Origin: Chitinophagales bacterium
Lineage (GTDB): Bacteria; Bacteroidota; Bacteroidia; Chitinophagales; Chitinophagaceae
Direction: 5' to 3'
Assembly (NCBI GenBank): GCA_017303835.1
Contig: JAFLBI010000001.1
Span: forward strand, 806,001 to 870,000
DNA: 64,000 bases
A model generated the notes under the pieces. The model made no database searches. It was not told the DNA's origin and was given only the letters and a program-made list of their open reading frames with translations. Numbering within the stretch: position 1 is the stretch's first letter; each line of letters begins with the position of its first letter. Positions 9,574 through 18,089 of this stretch are shown piece after piece. The translations under genes were made by a program, and so were the position numbers.

Positions 9574-9831
9574 ATGGAATTACAACAACTCTTTGAAGCA
9601 GCAGTTGCCAACAGCAAATTGCTCAGCGAAAAACCGGATAATGAAACCTTGCTCAAAATTTATTCGCTTTATAAGCAAGCTACAGAAGGTGATGCAACAG
9701 GAGAGGGGCCTTCCAATCCATTCGACTTTGTAGCCAAAGCAAAGCACAATGCCTGGAATGAATTGAAAGGCCTTGCTAAAGAAACTGCCATGCAGCAGTA
9801 TATTGACTTAATTAACCAATTAAAGGGTTAA
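9574..9831 (+). CDS. acyl-CoA-binding protein (ACBP family)
   Basis: An 85-residue protein covering the whole four-helix ACBP domain. The diagnostic YSLYKQATEGDATG stretch, the PFDFVAKAKHNAWNELKG helix with its conserved Lys and Trp, and the closing AMQQYIDLINQL are all present. ACBPs bind long-chain acyl-CoA esters in the cytosol and act as a carrier pool; they are universal in eukaryotes but patchy in bacteria, where Bacteroidota are among the groups that have them. It ends the trxB run. The stop codon directly abuts the stop of the convergent outer-membrane gene. Confidence 0.93.
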   Translation: MELQQLFEAAVANSKLLSEKPDNETLLKIYSLYKQATEGDATGEGPSNPFDFVAKAKHNAWNELKGLAKETAMQQYIDLINQLKG

Positions 9832-10494
9832 TTATTTTTTCAGCAACCAGTAGGCACCCAGACCAAATGAAGACAGGGTGCCTGCATTGGTGCCGGCACT
9901 AAAGCCTACCGAATGTCTCACTTCATCATTTATTGTAGTTGACGTTCTTCCCGTTTGAGTATAGTTATAGTAGACATTTAAGAGATTATTAAACTGCATA
10001 CTTAGCAGTATTCTATTGTTCAATGGATAGAGTATACCCGGTGTAATACCACCCGTAACCCCAAAGCCCATTCCATTACTTTTGATACCCGCAGATTCAG
10101 TACGAATTAAGTTCACAGATGCCTGTGCGCCCACACCAACTGCTAATTTCAGCTTACCAACAAATGGAAACAAACGGATTCTTGTATAACCAAATCCTGT
10201 AATTGTGTTGGAGTATTGATTGGGATTAATGCCAATTTCACTTTTATTGTACATATGGTTAATGAAAATCCCATATCTGTCAAATACCTGCTCTGACTTG
10301 AACACATTGTAACCAATTTCGAAGCCTGTATTACCCTGACGATTCTTCCAATCGTTTTGGCTGGCCAACTCATAGCGCTCACTATTATGATAGAATTGTA
10401 AATTCCCAGAAAGCATTTTTTGTCCCTTCGTAAACTGTGCTTTCGAAGCAATAGTGCCAATAAACAATACCAAAAACAGGTAGCATTTTTTCAT
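9832..10494 (-). CDS. outer-membrane beta-barrel protein, unassigned
   Basis: A 220-residue protein with a signal peptide (MKKCYLFLVLFIGTIASKAQ) and then alternating strands rich in Tyr, Gly and Asn, such as GNTGFEIGYNVF and LRTESAGIK-type turns, ending in a strand with terminal GLGAYWLLKK. The profile is that of a small eight- to ten-stranded barrel of the kind common in Bacteroidota. No specific family is recognised. The ATG at 10494 is chosen because the signal peptide starts there. It is convergent with the ACBP gene without a visible terminator. Confidence 0.6.
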   Translation of the reverse strand: MKKCYLFLVLFIGTIASKAQFTKGQKMLSGNLQFYHNSERYELASQNDWKNRQGNTGFEIGYNVFKSEQVFDRYGIFINHMYNKSEIGINPNQYSNTITGFGYTRIRLFPFVGKLKLAVGVGAQASVNLIRTESAGIKSNGMGFGVTGGITPGILYPLNNRILLSMQFNNLLNVYYNYTQTGRTSTTINDEVRHSVGFSAGTNAGTLSSFGLGAYWLLKK

Positions 10495-10571
10495 ATAGAT
10501 CTTTTCATTGTAGACCATACAACTTTATATGCCGTTGTATGTGCATGAAACTTTAACAAATCTTCCTTTGG

Positions 10572-11930
10572 TTAAATCTGATTATGCTTCCATTTACCGG
10601 AACGCATGAACCAATAGCATGGAACAAAAATTGAGAGCCAATAAACCCATTCACTTACCCAACCCCAGGTAATAGATAAGTTCAAATGTTCTAATGTGGT
10701 ATAAACGTAGATACTGTATAGCACGATAGCTATCACTTCCGCTAGTAAGGTCATTTTTGAATGACCGCTACCGGTTACTGCATTCATCCAAACCACTGAA
10801 AAAGACATAATGACCAATGCCAGTGATACCACACGCAATACAGGTATGGCCGCGTGAATAAAATCATCTCCCTGTCCATAAATGGATAAGAATAATCCAG
10901 GTACAATATTGAGTAAAACACAAACCACAACTGCAAAGCCCATACTCCAGTAGATAATTCTCCTAAGTAGCTCAGGTACTTTTTCTTCTAATCCCTGACC
11001 AATTACATTACTCACCATCGTAGTTGTGGTAGCAGCAAAAGCCCAGGTAAAACAACCGAAGAAACCAAAGATATTCCGCATGGTATTGGAAATCGCAAGA
11101 TCGCGATTGCCATGATGTTCCACGAGAATATAGAAGAACTCCCAAGTGATGATACTGATCGCATGTTGCATCACCAATGGGGCAGAAATGGTGAGGATTT
11201 TACGGGTATTGTCGGCGTGCCAGCGAAAATTGCTGAAGAGTTGTAGCTGTCCGCTTACACCTTTGGAGCGTATCACCCAAAATATGACGATCAATCCCGC
11301 AAACTCTGCAATAATGGATGCAAGTGCCGCTCCATTAAAGCCCAATTCGGGCAAGCCCCATTTGCCATAGATCAATGTGTAATCAAAAAACACATTGGTC
11401 ACAGCTTCAGTAGCAGTACCAACAACCAAGAGTTTGGTATTATTGGTTCCAACCAATAGTGCATTACGCAACTGATAGAGATACAAAAAGGGTAGGCCAA
11501 AGATGCGGATTCGTAAAAAACTTACAGCCATATCTACATTCTGCTGATCATTCAAGGCCCAGCGTAGAATGGTGGGTGCCAAAAACCAGGTAAATAGAAT
11601 GCCAAATACAGAAACGGCCAAAGCAATGCGCACGCCTTGGGCAAACAAGCTGCCAATAGCGTCAATACGATTTTCACCAGCCCTTCGGGCAATCAGGGTT
11701 TGCAAGCCATTGTTCAGCCCATTACCAATAACCGCGAAAATGAGGTAGTAAACACCTGTAATACCGGCAACACCCAATTCCTGCTGACCTAATCCACCCA
11801 GAAAGATATTATTGGTGATAAAATTGAGCTGGGGCACTAATATGGATGCAGAAATGGGCAGCGCAATAGAGAGTATCTGCTTATTGGTGACTGCCACCCT
11901 GAAATCCGGTGTTTGTGCCATTTGTGCCAT
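10572..11930 (-). CDS. MATE family efflux transporter
   Basis: About 452 residues with twelve predicted membrane helices. The family features are visible: LPISASILVPQLNFITNNIFLGGLGQQELGVAGITG at the N-terminus, and the two-fold repeat with GNGLNNGLQTLIARRAGE in the first half and AATTTTMVSNVIGQGLEE in the second. MATE proteins export drugs or metabolites against a Na+ or H+ gradient across the inner membrane. A -7 element (11937-11944) lies only 6 bases before the ATG at 11930, so the transcript may be nearly leaderless or translation may begin at the next ATG (11921). The substrate cannot be predicted. Confidence 0.88.
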   Translation of the reverse strand: MAQMAQTPDFRVAVTNKQILSIALPISASILVPQLNFITNNIFLGGLGQQELGVAGITGVYYLIFAVIGNGLNNGLQTLIARRAGENRIDAIGSLFAQGVRIALAVSVFGILFTWFLAPTILRWALNDQQNVDMAVSFLRIRIFGLPFLYLYQLRNALLVGTNNTKLLVVGTATEAVTNVFFDYTLIYGKWGLPELGFNGAALASIIAEFAGLIVIFWVIRSKGVSGQLQLFSNFRWHADNTRKILTISAPLVMQHAISIITWEFFYILVEHHGNRDLAISNTMRNIFGFFGCFTWAFAATTTTMVSNVIGQGLEEKVPELLRRIIYWSMGFAVVVCVLLNIVPGLFLSIYGQGDDFIHAAIPVLRVVSLALVIMSFSVVWMNAVTGSGHSKMTLLAEVIAIVLYSIYVYTTLEHLNLSITWGWVSEWVYWLSIFVPCYWFMRSGKWKHNQI

Positions 11931-11936
11931 GGGCCG

Positions 11937-11978
11937 CAAAACTACTATTTATGCAGACCATATTCCCGCGCTGGTCTG
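11937..11978. promoter_or_regulatory. MATE promoter element and adjacent inverted repeat
   Basis: On the minus strand TAGTTTTG (11937-11944) fits the -7 consensus for the MATE gene. Just upstream, CAGACCA (11954-11960) and TGGTCTG (11972-11978) form a perfect 7-bp inverted repeat with an 11-base spacer, the size expected for a dimeric regulator. It lies between the divergent MATE and DUF3822 genes; TAACATTG at 11991-11998 is a weaker -7 candidate for the latter. An operator role is inference. Confidence 0.4.
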
Positions 11979-12015
11979 AGAGATATTTTTTAACATTGCA
12001 GGGTAATTGAACCCA

Positions 12016-12858
12016 ATGATTCAAAGGAAGATAGGGCTTTATGGCGAACAACAACAACCCGCTTACGGCAGTAACGATTTGTTGATTCTGGAAATAGCAG
12101 ATGGGCATATTGCCTGCATGGTGAAACAGCCGGTAACTGGTCAGCTGATTGCTTTCGAGTTATTTGAGCTGGAAGACGAGCATGGCGACTGGAACAATAT
12201 CCTGTACCATACGCGTGCGGCTTCACAAATATTGGCCAGGCATTTCACGAATACACATATCTATTTCAACTTCCCTGAAGCTGCTTTGATTCCTGCAGAT
12301 AAACTGGGTACCAATGCAGGAGAAGATTTTCTGAATCTTCTATTTGGTGATCATGAAAACACCGTATTCAAATACGAACGTATTCCTGATCATCCACAAA
12401 CAGTATGTATCTACCGCATTTCACAAAGCTTAATGGATGCAATTGGCAGAAATTTTCTGATTGTTACAGCCAGCCATGTGTATGCACAGCTTATGCAGGA
12501 AGCGAGTAAACACCAGCATATTACCAATTTGCTGATCGCACAAGTGTATCACGGCAATGTGAACTTTCTATTCCGCAAGGCAGGGCAGGTACAAGTTTTG
12601 CAGTCCAAATACTTCAGCAGCGAAGCTGATTTATTATATCATTTATTGAATATCAGTCAGCAAATGCAGGTGAGTCCTGGAGCAGTTACGCTTTTCCTCT
12701 CCGGTCTTTTCAACGCAGAGAGCGATTGGATGGTACACCTCAGAAATAGTTTTGGGTCTGTACGCATGGATGAGATCCATATCTCCGGTGATCTGCAGAA
12801 AGGCCTCACAGGTTATCCTGCCTACTATCTTTCGCCCATGCTAAAGTTGGTGGTATGA
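12016..12858 (+). CDS. DUF3822 family protein
   Basis: A 280-residue protein matching DUF3822, a Bacteroidota family with an actin-like ATPase-related duplicated layout and unknown role. The family is usually encoded directly before rsmD, as here, with a 4-base overlap. Visible family-like parts are LLILEIADGHIACMV at the start, YFNFPEAALIPADKL in the middle and a late VTLFLSGLFN strand. The ATG at 12016 is preferred over an in-frame TTG 9 bases upstream. It opens a dense run of six genes reaching to 17677. The link to ribosome maturation or cell-envelope synthesis is only from context. Confidence 0.75.
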   Translation: MIQRKIGLYGEQQQPAYGSNDLLILEIADGHIACMVKQPVTGQLIAFELFELEDEHGDWNNILYHTRAASQILARHFTNTHIYFNFPEAALIPADKLGTNAGEDFLNLLFGDHENTVFKYERIPDHPQTVCIYRISQSLMDAIGRNFLIVTASHVYAQLMQEASKHQHITNLLIAQVYHGNVNFLFRKAGQVQVLQSKYFSSEADLLYHLLNISQQMQVSPGAVTLFLSGLFNAESDWMVHLRNSFGSVRMDEIHISGDLQKGLTGYPAYYLSPMLKLVV

Positions 12859-13403
12859 GAATCATCTCAGGAAAATTTGGTGGCAGGCGTATTCACCCCC
12901 CGGCCAAAATGCCGCATACTAGACCTACAACCGACATTGCTAAAGAAGGGCTCTTCAATATACTCCAGCACAGAATTGATTTTGAAGGCGCCAAAAGTTT
13001 GGATCTTTTCGGCGGCACAGGTTGTATCAGTTATGAGCTGGCATCCAGAGGGGCTTCAGACCTTACCATCATTGAGAAAGACGTGCACATGCATGCTTTC
13101 ATCAAAGAAAATATTACTAAACTCGGTATTGAAAATTGCAAAGTCATCAAGATGGATGTGTTCGCCTTCATGCAGGGCTGCAATGATCAATATGATTTCA
13201 TTTTTGCTGGTCCGCCATACGCGCTTGGTCCGATAGATGACATCCCACGCATCATTGTGCAGCGTAAACTCATCAAGCAAGGCGGTATTTTTGTATTAGA
13301 ACATACCCCACGCAACCAATACGAAAACTTCGAAGGATTTAGTTTTCAACGAAACTACGGTACCACCGTGTTCTCATTTTTTACAAACGAAGCAAATGCG
13401 TAA
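12855..13403 (+). CDS. rsmD: 16S rRNA (guanine-966-N2) methyltransferase RsmD
   Basis: A 182-residue Rossmann methyltransferase of normal RsmD length. It begins MRIISGKFGGRRI with the conserved RPTTDIAKEGLFNIL block, and the SAM-binding loop is LDLFGGTGCISYELASRGA (residues 49-67). RsmD methylates the 2-amino group of G966 in 16S rRNA. The catalytic motif, normally DPPY or NPPY, reads GPPY at residues 119-122, a single-base difference from DPPY. It overlaps DUF3822 by 4 bases and bioD by 8 bases. Confidence 0.88.
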   Translation: MRIISGKFGGRRIHPPAKMPHTRPTTDIAKEGLFNILQHRIDFEGAKSLDLFGGTGCISYELASRGASDLTIIEKDVHMHAFIKENITKLGIENCKVIKMDVFAFMQGCNDQYDFIFAGPPYALGPIDDIPRIIVQRKLIKQGGIFVLEHTPRNQYENFEGFSFQRNYGTTVFSFFTNEANA

Positions 13404-14031
13404 ACCGATTTTTGTTACAGGCATCGGCACAGGGGTAGGGAAGACTGTTGCCGCAGCCATTATTACAGAGGCCTTGGGTGCTGATTACTGGAAACCCATT
13501 CAGTCCGGGTATGAAGAAGGTACAGATTGCCATACCGTTCAATCACTCATCAGCAATACACAAACACAATTTCATCCGGAAGTATATAAACTGGCATTGC
13601 CCGCTTCACCACATATTGCAGCGAGAGAAGAAAGTGTGGTTATTGACCTGAGTACTATCGTAAACAACAAGCCCAAAACAAACAATCATCTTGTTATTGA
13701 AGGTGCTGGCGGATTATTGGTACCCATCAATGAAACGCAGTTTATCGCTGATATGATTCAGGCATTAGATGCGCAGGTGATACTCGTCAGCAGGAATTAC
13801 CTCGGCAGCATCAATCACTCCCTCTTAACAGCAGAAGCCTGCAAACAGCGCAATATTCCTGTGCTTGGCTGGTTGTTTAACGATCAGTTCATGCAGTATG
13901 AGGAAGAGATTGTAGGCTGGACAGGAATCCGTACATTAGGTAGTATTCCTTTGGCAACAAATCTTGATAAGGCTTTTGTAGCTGCACAAGCTGCACGCAT
14001 ACGACCAGCTTTATTGGAGGTGCTAACATGA
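13396..14031 (+). CDS. bioD: dethiobiotin synthetase
   Basis: A 211-residue enzyme with the P-loop GIGTGVGKT at residues 9-17, the substrate contact YWKPIQSG and the VIEGAGGLLVPI block typical of BioD. It closes the ureido ring of dethiobiotin from 7,8-diaminopelargonate, CO2 and ATP, the penultimate step of biotin synthesis. No other bio gene is in the window. It overlaps rsmD by 8 bases and the following cyclo-ligase gene by 4 bases, so it is part of the same transcript. Confidence 0.93.
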   Translation: MRKPIFVTGIGTGVGKTVAAAIITEALGADYWKPIQSGYEEGTDCHTVQSLISNTQTQFHPEVYKLALPASPHIAAREESVVIDLSTIVNNKPKTNNHLVIEGAGGLLVPINETQFIADMIQALDAQVILVSRNYLGSINHSLLTAEACKQRNIPVLGWLFNDQFMQYEEEIVGWTGIRTLGSIPLATNLDKAFVAAQAARIRPALLEVLT

Positions 14032-14597
14032 CCAAAAAAGAAATCAGGCAATATTTCAAAGCCAAACGTTTGGCCATTGAGAGTCGGGAGCGATTGAAAA
14101 TGGACGATTTATTGCTATTGCAATTTCAGCAATTGGATTTCACCGGTATTCAGAAAGTCATGAGCTATTGGCCGCTCACACATCTAGGTGAGCCTAATAC
14201 CTTATTGTTCAGCAGATACCTCAGTCATTTATTACCTGACCTTGATTTGGCTTATCCGGTAACGGATTTTGCTACACATATTTTAACAGCTGTACGCATT
14301 ACGGAAGATACCATTTATCAAACCAAGGAATTGGGATTAACAGAACCCAAAGCTGGTGATATTATCGAGCCGGAAGAACTGGAAGTAATACTAGTACCCA
14401 TGCTTTGCTGCGATCTAGATGGCTACCGAGTAGGATATGGCAAGGGGTTTTATGATCGCTATCTGTCACGCTGTAATCCTAATGTCATACGTATTGGTTT
14501 CAGCTATTTTAACCCCATCGAAAAGATCACAGATCGAGATCAATATGATGTACCTTTAACACACTGCGTTACACCAGACCGTATCTATGAATTTTAA
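14028..14597 (+). CDS. 5-formyltetrahydrofolate cyclo-ligase
   Basis: A 189-residue protein of the 5-FCL/MTHFS family, which uses ATP to turn 5-formyl-THF into 5,10-methenyl-THF and so returns a storage folate to the active pool. The diagnostic glycine-rich motif is GYRVGYGKGFYDRYLSR, preceded by VILVPMLCCDLDGYR; the N-terminal KKEIRQYFKAKRLAI carries the basic nucleotide-binding residues. It overlaps bioD by 4 bases and lpxK by 11 bases. Confidence 0.93.
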   Translation: MTKKEIRQYFKAKRLAIESRERLKMDDLLLLQFQQLDFTGIQKVMSYWPLTHLGEPNTLLFSRYLSHLLPDLDLAYPVTDFATHILTAVRITEDTIYQTKELGLTEPKAGDIIEPEELEVILVPMLCCDLDGYRVGYGKGFYDRYLSRCNPNVIRIGFSYFNPIEKITDRDQYDVPLTHCVTPDRIYEF

Positions 14598-15693
14598 TGC
14601 GTTTTTTCTCAGTTCATTCCGGGTACTCTTACTGCCATTTGCCCTGCTCTATGGCCTGATTATCATTGTCCGCAACTGGTTGTACAATCATGGCTATCTA
14701 AAAGCAGCCAAATTCAATTATCCCATTATCTGCATAGGCAATTTAGCTGTTGGCGGCACAGGTAAATCACCTATGACAGAATACTTGATTCGTCTATTGC
14801 ACAAAGAGTACACTATCGGCACACTCAGCCGTGGTTATAAAAGAAAGACCAAGGGCTATGCATTAGCTGGTGAAACCACCACTGCGTTGGAAATAGGCGA
14901 TGAACCCATGCAGTTCCACAGTAAGTTTCCGGATATTTCAGTGGCAGTTGCTGAGGAAAGAATTGATGGAATACCACAATTATTGCACGACCGACCTGAT
15001 TTGGATTGCATTATACTGGATGATGCATTTCAACATAGAGAAGTGGCAGCAGGTTTCAATATTCTATTGACACAATTTGGTGATTTATATGTGCATGATT
15101 TCTTTCTGCCTACCGGCGATCTGCGTGATCAGTGGTCGTCTGCAGACAGGGCACAAGTGATTGTGGTTACGAAATGTCCGGCTGATTTAACCATCAAGCA
15201 AAAAGAAAAAATTATTCGTCAGCTGAGGCCAGCACCCGGACAAAGAGTATTCTTTACAACCATTGATTACGGAACTCCTTATCACATTATCAAGCGCACC
15301 GATGAATGGGTGATTACACCCAGAGACGAGGTATTATTGGTATGTGGTATTGCGAATCCAAAACCTCTAAAGGATTATCTGCTGGAAAGAGCGCATACGT
15401 ATTATCAGAAGGATTACAGTGATCACCATATTTTCTCTATTGACGATCTGAATGAAATTAAAACTCAGTTTGATAAAATTCAGGCCAAGGACAAACTCAT
15501 ACTGACCACAGAAAAAGATGCCATGCGCTTGGTGAAATTCACGGAAGAGTTGCATGCGCTGCCTATTTATGTAGTACCAATCCGTCACCGTTTCTTATTT
15601 GATGAAGGTGAGCAGTTCGATCAGCAGGTGCTACAATACCTACAACAATTCAAACAACAACATGGGCAGGAAACAAAAGAGCAAACAGCGTAA
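14587..15693 (+). CDS. lpxK: tetraacyldisaccharide 4'-kinase (lipid A synthesis)
   Basis: A 368-residue kinase with an N-terminal membrane helix (LLLPFALLYGLIIIVRNWLYN), the P-loop region IGNLAVGGTGKSPMTEYLI, the LSRGYKRKTKGY block and the DLDCIILDDAFQHREV block with the conserved Asp-Asp and His. It adds the 4'-phosphate to the lipid A precursor at the cytosolic face of the inner membrane. Its presence shows a lipopolysaccharide-bearing outer membrane. It overlaps the cyclo-ligase gene by 11 bases and the RNase R gene by 32 bases. Confidence 0.95.
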   Translation: MNFNAFFLSSFRVLLLPFALLYGLIIIVRNWLYNHGYLKAAKFNYPIICIGNLAVGGTGKSPMTEYLIRLLHKEYTIGTLSRGYKRKTKGYALAGETTTALEIGDEPMQFHSKFPDISVAVAEERIDGIPQLLHDRPDLDCIILDDAFQHREVAAGFNILLTQFGDLYVHDFFLPTGDLRDQWSSADRAQVIVVTKCPADLTIKQKEKIIRQLRPAPGQRVFFTTIDYGTPYHIIKRTDEWVITPRDEVLLVCGIANPKPLKDYLLERAHTYYQKDYSDHHIFSIDDLNEIKTQFDKIQAKDKLILTTEKDAMRLVKFTEELHALPIYVVPIRHRFLFDEGEQFDQQVLQYLQQFKQQHGQETKEQTA

Positions 15694-17677
15694 AGAGCGA
15701 CTCAAGAAGTTCACTGCATCACACCAGTTAAAAGGCGTGTTGGATGTTACGCGTTCAGGTATGGGCTATGTAGTGGTGGGCGATAATAAATCGGATGTGA
15801 TGATTCGCCCCGGCGATTTCAATAATGCATTGCACGGTGATACAGTTACGGTGAAAGTGGTGAAGGAAAACTTGTCAACAGGAAAGCGAGATGGCAAGAT
15901 CATTGAAGTATTAAAGCGTAAGCAGACAGAGTTTATTGGACATATTCAGCTCTCTACCAATTTCGCCTTTTTTGTAGCGGATACTGATAAACCTATGCCG
16001 GACTTATTTATTCCACTACAAAGTCTCAATGGTGCGAAGCATAAGGATCGTGTTATAGCCAAGTTGGTACAGTGGGAGAAAACTGATCGTAAACCAATTG
16101 GCGAAGTGATACAAGTATTGCTCGCAGAAGACGAGAACGATGCAGCCATGAAGGAATTACTGGCAGAAGCCGGTTTTCCTTTGAGTTTTGGTGATGATGT
16201 CCTGGAGGAAACAGCAAGACTGCCGGAAGTATTGAGCAGCGATGAGATTGCCAAAAGAAAAGATTGCAGAAGTGTACTCACTTTCACGATTGACCCTGTA
16301 GATGCACGCGATTTTGACGACGCCATTTCCTATCGAGAGTTGAAAAACGGACAGTATGAAATTGGTGTTCACATTGCCGATGTAAGCTATTATGTTGAGC
16401 CTGGTACTGCACTGGATGAAGAAGCCTACAAGCGTGCCACATCGGTGTATTTACCAGATCGTGTAAACCCCATGTTGCCGGAGAAAATATCAAATGAACT
16501 GTGTTCATTAAGACCACATGAAGATAAATTCACTTTTTCTGCCATCTTCCAGATGAATGCAAAAGCAGAGGTGAAGCAATACTGGTTGGGCAGAACGGTG
16601 ATACATTCTGATCATCGCTACACGTACGAGGATGTACAGGACATCATCGAAGGAAAATCAGCAGGGCCTAACAAAGAGGTGGTATTATTCCTGAATGATC
16701 TGGCACAAAAACTACGCAAGCAACGCTTTAAAAAAGGAGCAATCAATTTCTCTTCTCAAGAAGTACGCTTTAAATTGGATGAGAAAGGAAAGCCAATTGG
16801 CATTGTTGTAAAAGAAAGCAAAGAAGCACATCAACTGATTGAAGAGTTTATGCTGCTTGCCAACAGAACTGTAGCAGAGAATATTGCCAAAATTGAAGTC
16901 AACAAAAAAGCCCTTCCGTTTCCTTATCGTGTGCACGATACACCAGATGAAGACAAACTCGCTCCATTCATTGAATTTGCACGTAAATACGGACATAAGT
17001 TTGATATCAGCAGTCCGGAAAAAATTGCCGCCAGTTTCAACACCATGCTTAATGATGTAAAGGGCAAACCTGAACAGCATGTGCTGGAACAGTTGGGTAT
17101 TCGCACCATGGCCAAGGCTGCATATACAACCCAGAATATAGGACACTACGGATTGGCATTTGAACATTATTGCCATTTCACTTCACCCATCAGAAGATAT
17201 CCAGATGTATTGGTGCATCGTGTACTACAATCAGTACTGGACAGTAAGCCTGCTTTAGACAAAAAGATGGAAGAGAAATGCAAGCACTGCAGTGAGCAGG
17301 AGCGTGCAGCGATGGAAACAGAAAGAGCCGCCAATAAATACAAGCAGGTAGAATTTATGCATGGCTATATTGGTCAGGTATTTGAAGGTGTGGTAAGTGG
17401 CGTGGCCAGTTTTGGTTTCTGGGTAGAAACCGTTGCGCATAAATGCGAAGGCTTGGTGAATGTGATTAGTTTAAGTGATTACGATGATTTCCGACATGTA
17501 GAATCAGATTATAGTTTAGTAGGCCGAAGAAGCGGCAGAAAGTTCCGCATTGGTGACAAAGTGCATATCCGTGTGGTGGCAGCAAATATGGAGAAACGAC
17601 AGCTGGATTATGAGTGGGTTATACAACCGAATCAGGAGGAGACGAAGGCGGTTAAGAAAAAGGGGGCAAAAAATTAA
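15662..17677 (+). CDS. rnr: ribonuclease R
   Basis: A 671-residue 3'-5' exoribonuclease of the RNase II/R family. A basic N-terminus (MGRKQKSKQRKERLKK) replaces the helix-turn-helix region of longer relatives. Cold-shock-like domains precede the RNB catalytic domain, whose acidic motif DPVDARDFDDAISY binds the catalytic metals; HYCHFTSPIRRYPD closes the catalytic domain. An S1 domain (GQVFEGVVSGVASFGFWVET) and a Lys-rich tail follow. It degrades structured RNA and takes part in rRNA quality control. The ATG at 15662 lies inside the end of lpxK, giving an unusually long 32-base overlap; the longer open frame upstream is not RNase R-like. Confidence 0.94.
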   Translation: MGRKQKSKQRKERLKKFTASHQLKGVLDVTRSGMGYVVVGDNKSDVMIRPGDFNNALHGDTVTVKVVKENLSTGKRDGKIIEVLKRKQTEFIGHIQLSTNFAFFVADTDKPMPDLFIPLQSLNGAKHKDRVIAKLVQWEKTDRKPIGEVIQVLLAEDENDAAMKELLAEAGFPLSFGDDVLEETARLPEVLSSDEIAKRKDCRSVLTFTIDPVDARDFDDAISYRELKNGQYEIGVHIADVSYYVEPGTALDEEAYKRATSVYLPDRVNPMLPEKISNELCSLRPHEDKFTFSAIFQMNAKAEVKQYWLGRTVIHSDHRYTYEDVQDIIEGKSAGPNKEVVLFLNDLAQKLRKQRFKKGAINFSSQEVRFKLDEKGKPIGIVVKESKEAHQLIEEFMLLANRTVAENIAKIEVNKKALPFPYRVHDTPDEDKLAPFIEFARKYGHKFDISSPEKIAASFNTMLNDVKGKPEQHVLEQLGIRTMAKAAYTTQNIGHYGLAFEHYCHFTSPIRRYPDVLVHRVLQSVLDSKPALDKKMEEKCKHCSEQERAAMETERAANKYKQVEFMHGYIGQVFEGVVSGVASFGFWVETVAHKCEGLVNVISLSDYDDFRHVESDYSLVGRRSGRKFRIGDKVHIRVVAANMEKRQLDYEWVIQPNQEETKAVKKKGAKN

Positions 17678-18089
17678 GAATTAATAATTAGTAATTAATA
17701 ATTCGTTTAGGTGGTACTAAGGATTCGCGAATCGGTAGTCGTGATCCGTGAATAGTTTGAAAGCCAATAGAATCTAGAAGCCTGTTGATATCAAGATCAA
17801 GACGAAAGCCTAATACAGTAGGCTAATCTCAAATCAAAAATTTCAAATTTGAAACCTATCTCTGCGCTACCTCTCGTAACTCTGGCACTCTGCGGTTAAA
17901 AAGAAAGCATTCTATATGTATAACATCAGCCGATGAACTGACTAATTATTCATTTTTAATTATTAATTCTTCATTCATAAAAGCTCCTCGCGAATCTTCG
18001 CGTCTTTGTGCCTTTGCGGTTAAGATTAGCGAAGGAAAAATATTATTATATCAGATATCATACAAAATCAACAAACTAATTATTCATTC
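17678..18089. repeat. gene-free stretch of dispersed AT-rich and CTTTGCGG-type repeats
   Basis: No coding signal in 412 bases. It holds TAATTATTAATTCTT-type low-complexity sequence at 17674-17705, 17941-17977 and 18075-18110. It also holds two diverged copies of a GCG/CTTTG-rich unit (17860-17900 and 17985-18025) that both end in CGGTTAA. Similar AT-rich units recur at 36.4-36.5 and 37.5 kb. The outer copies overlap the RNase R stop and the end of the saccharopine-dehydrogenase-like gene. Confidence 0.65.

Noticed and set aside
12007-12015. TTG start of DUF3822
   Set aside because: An ATG lies 9 bases downstream and gives the family start.
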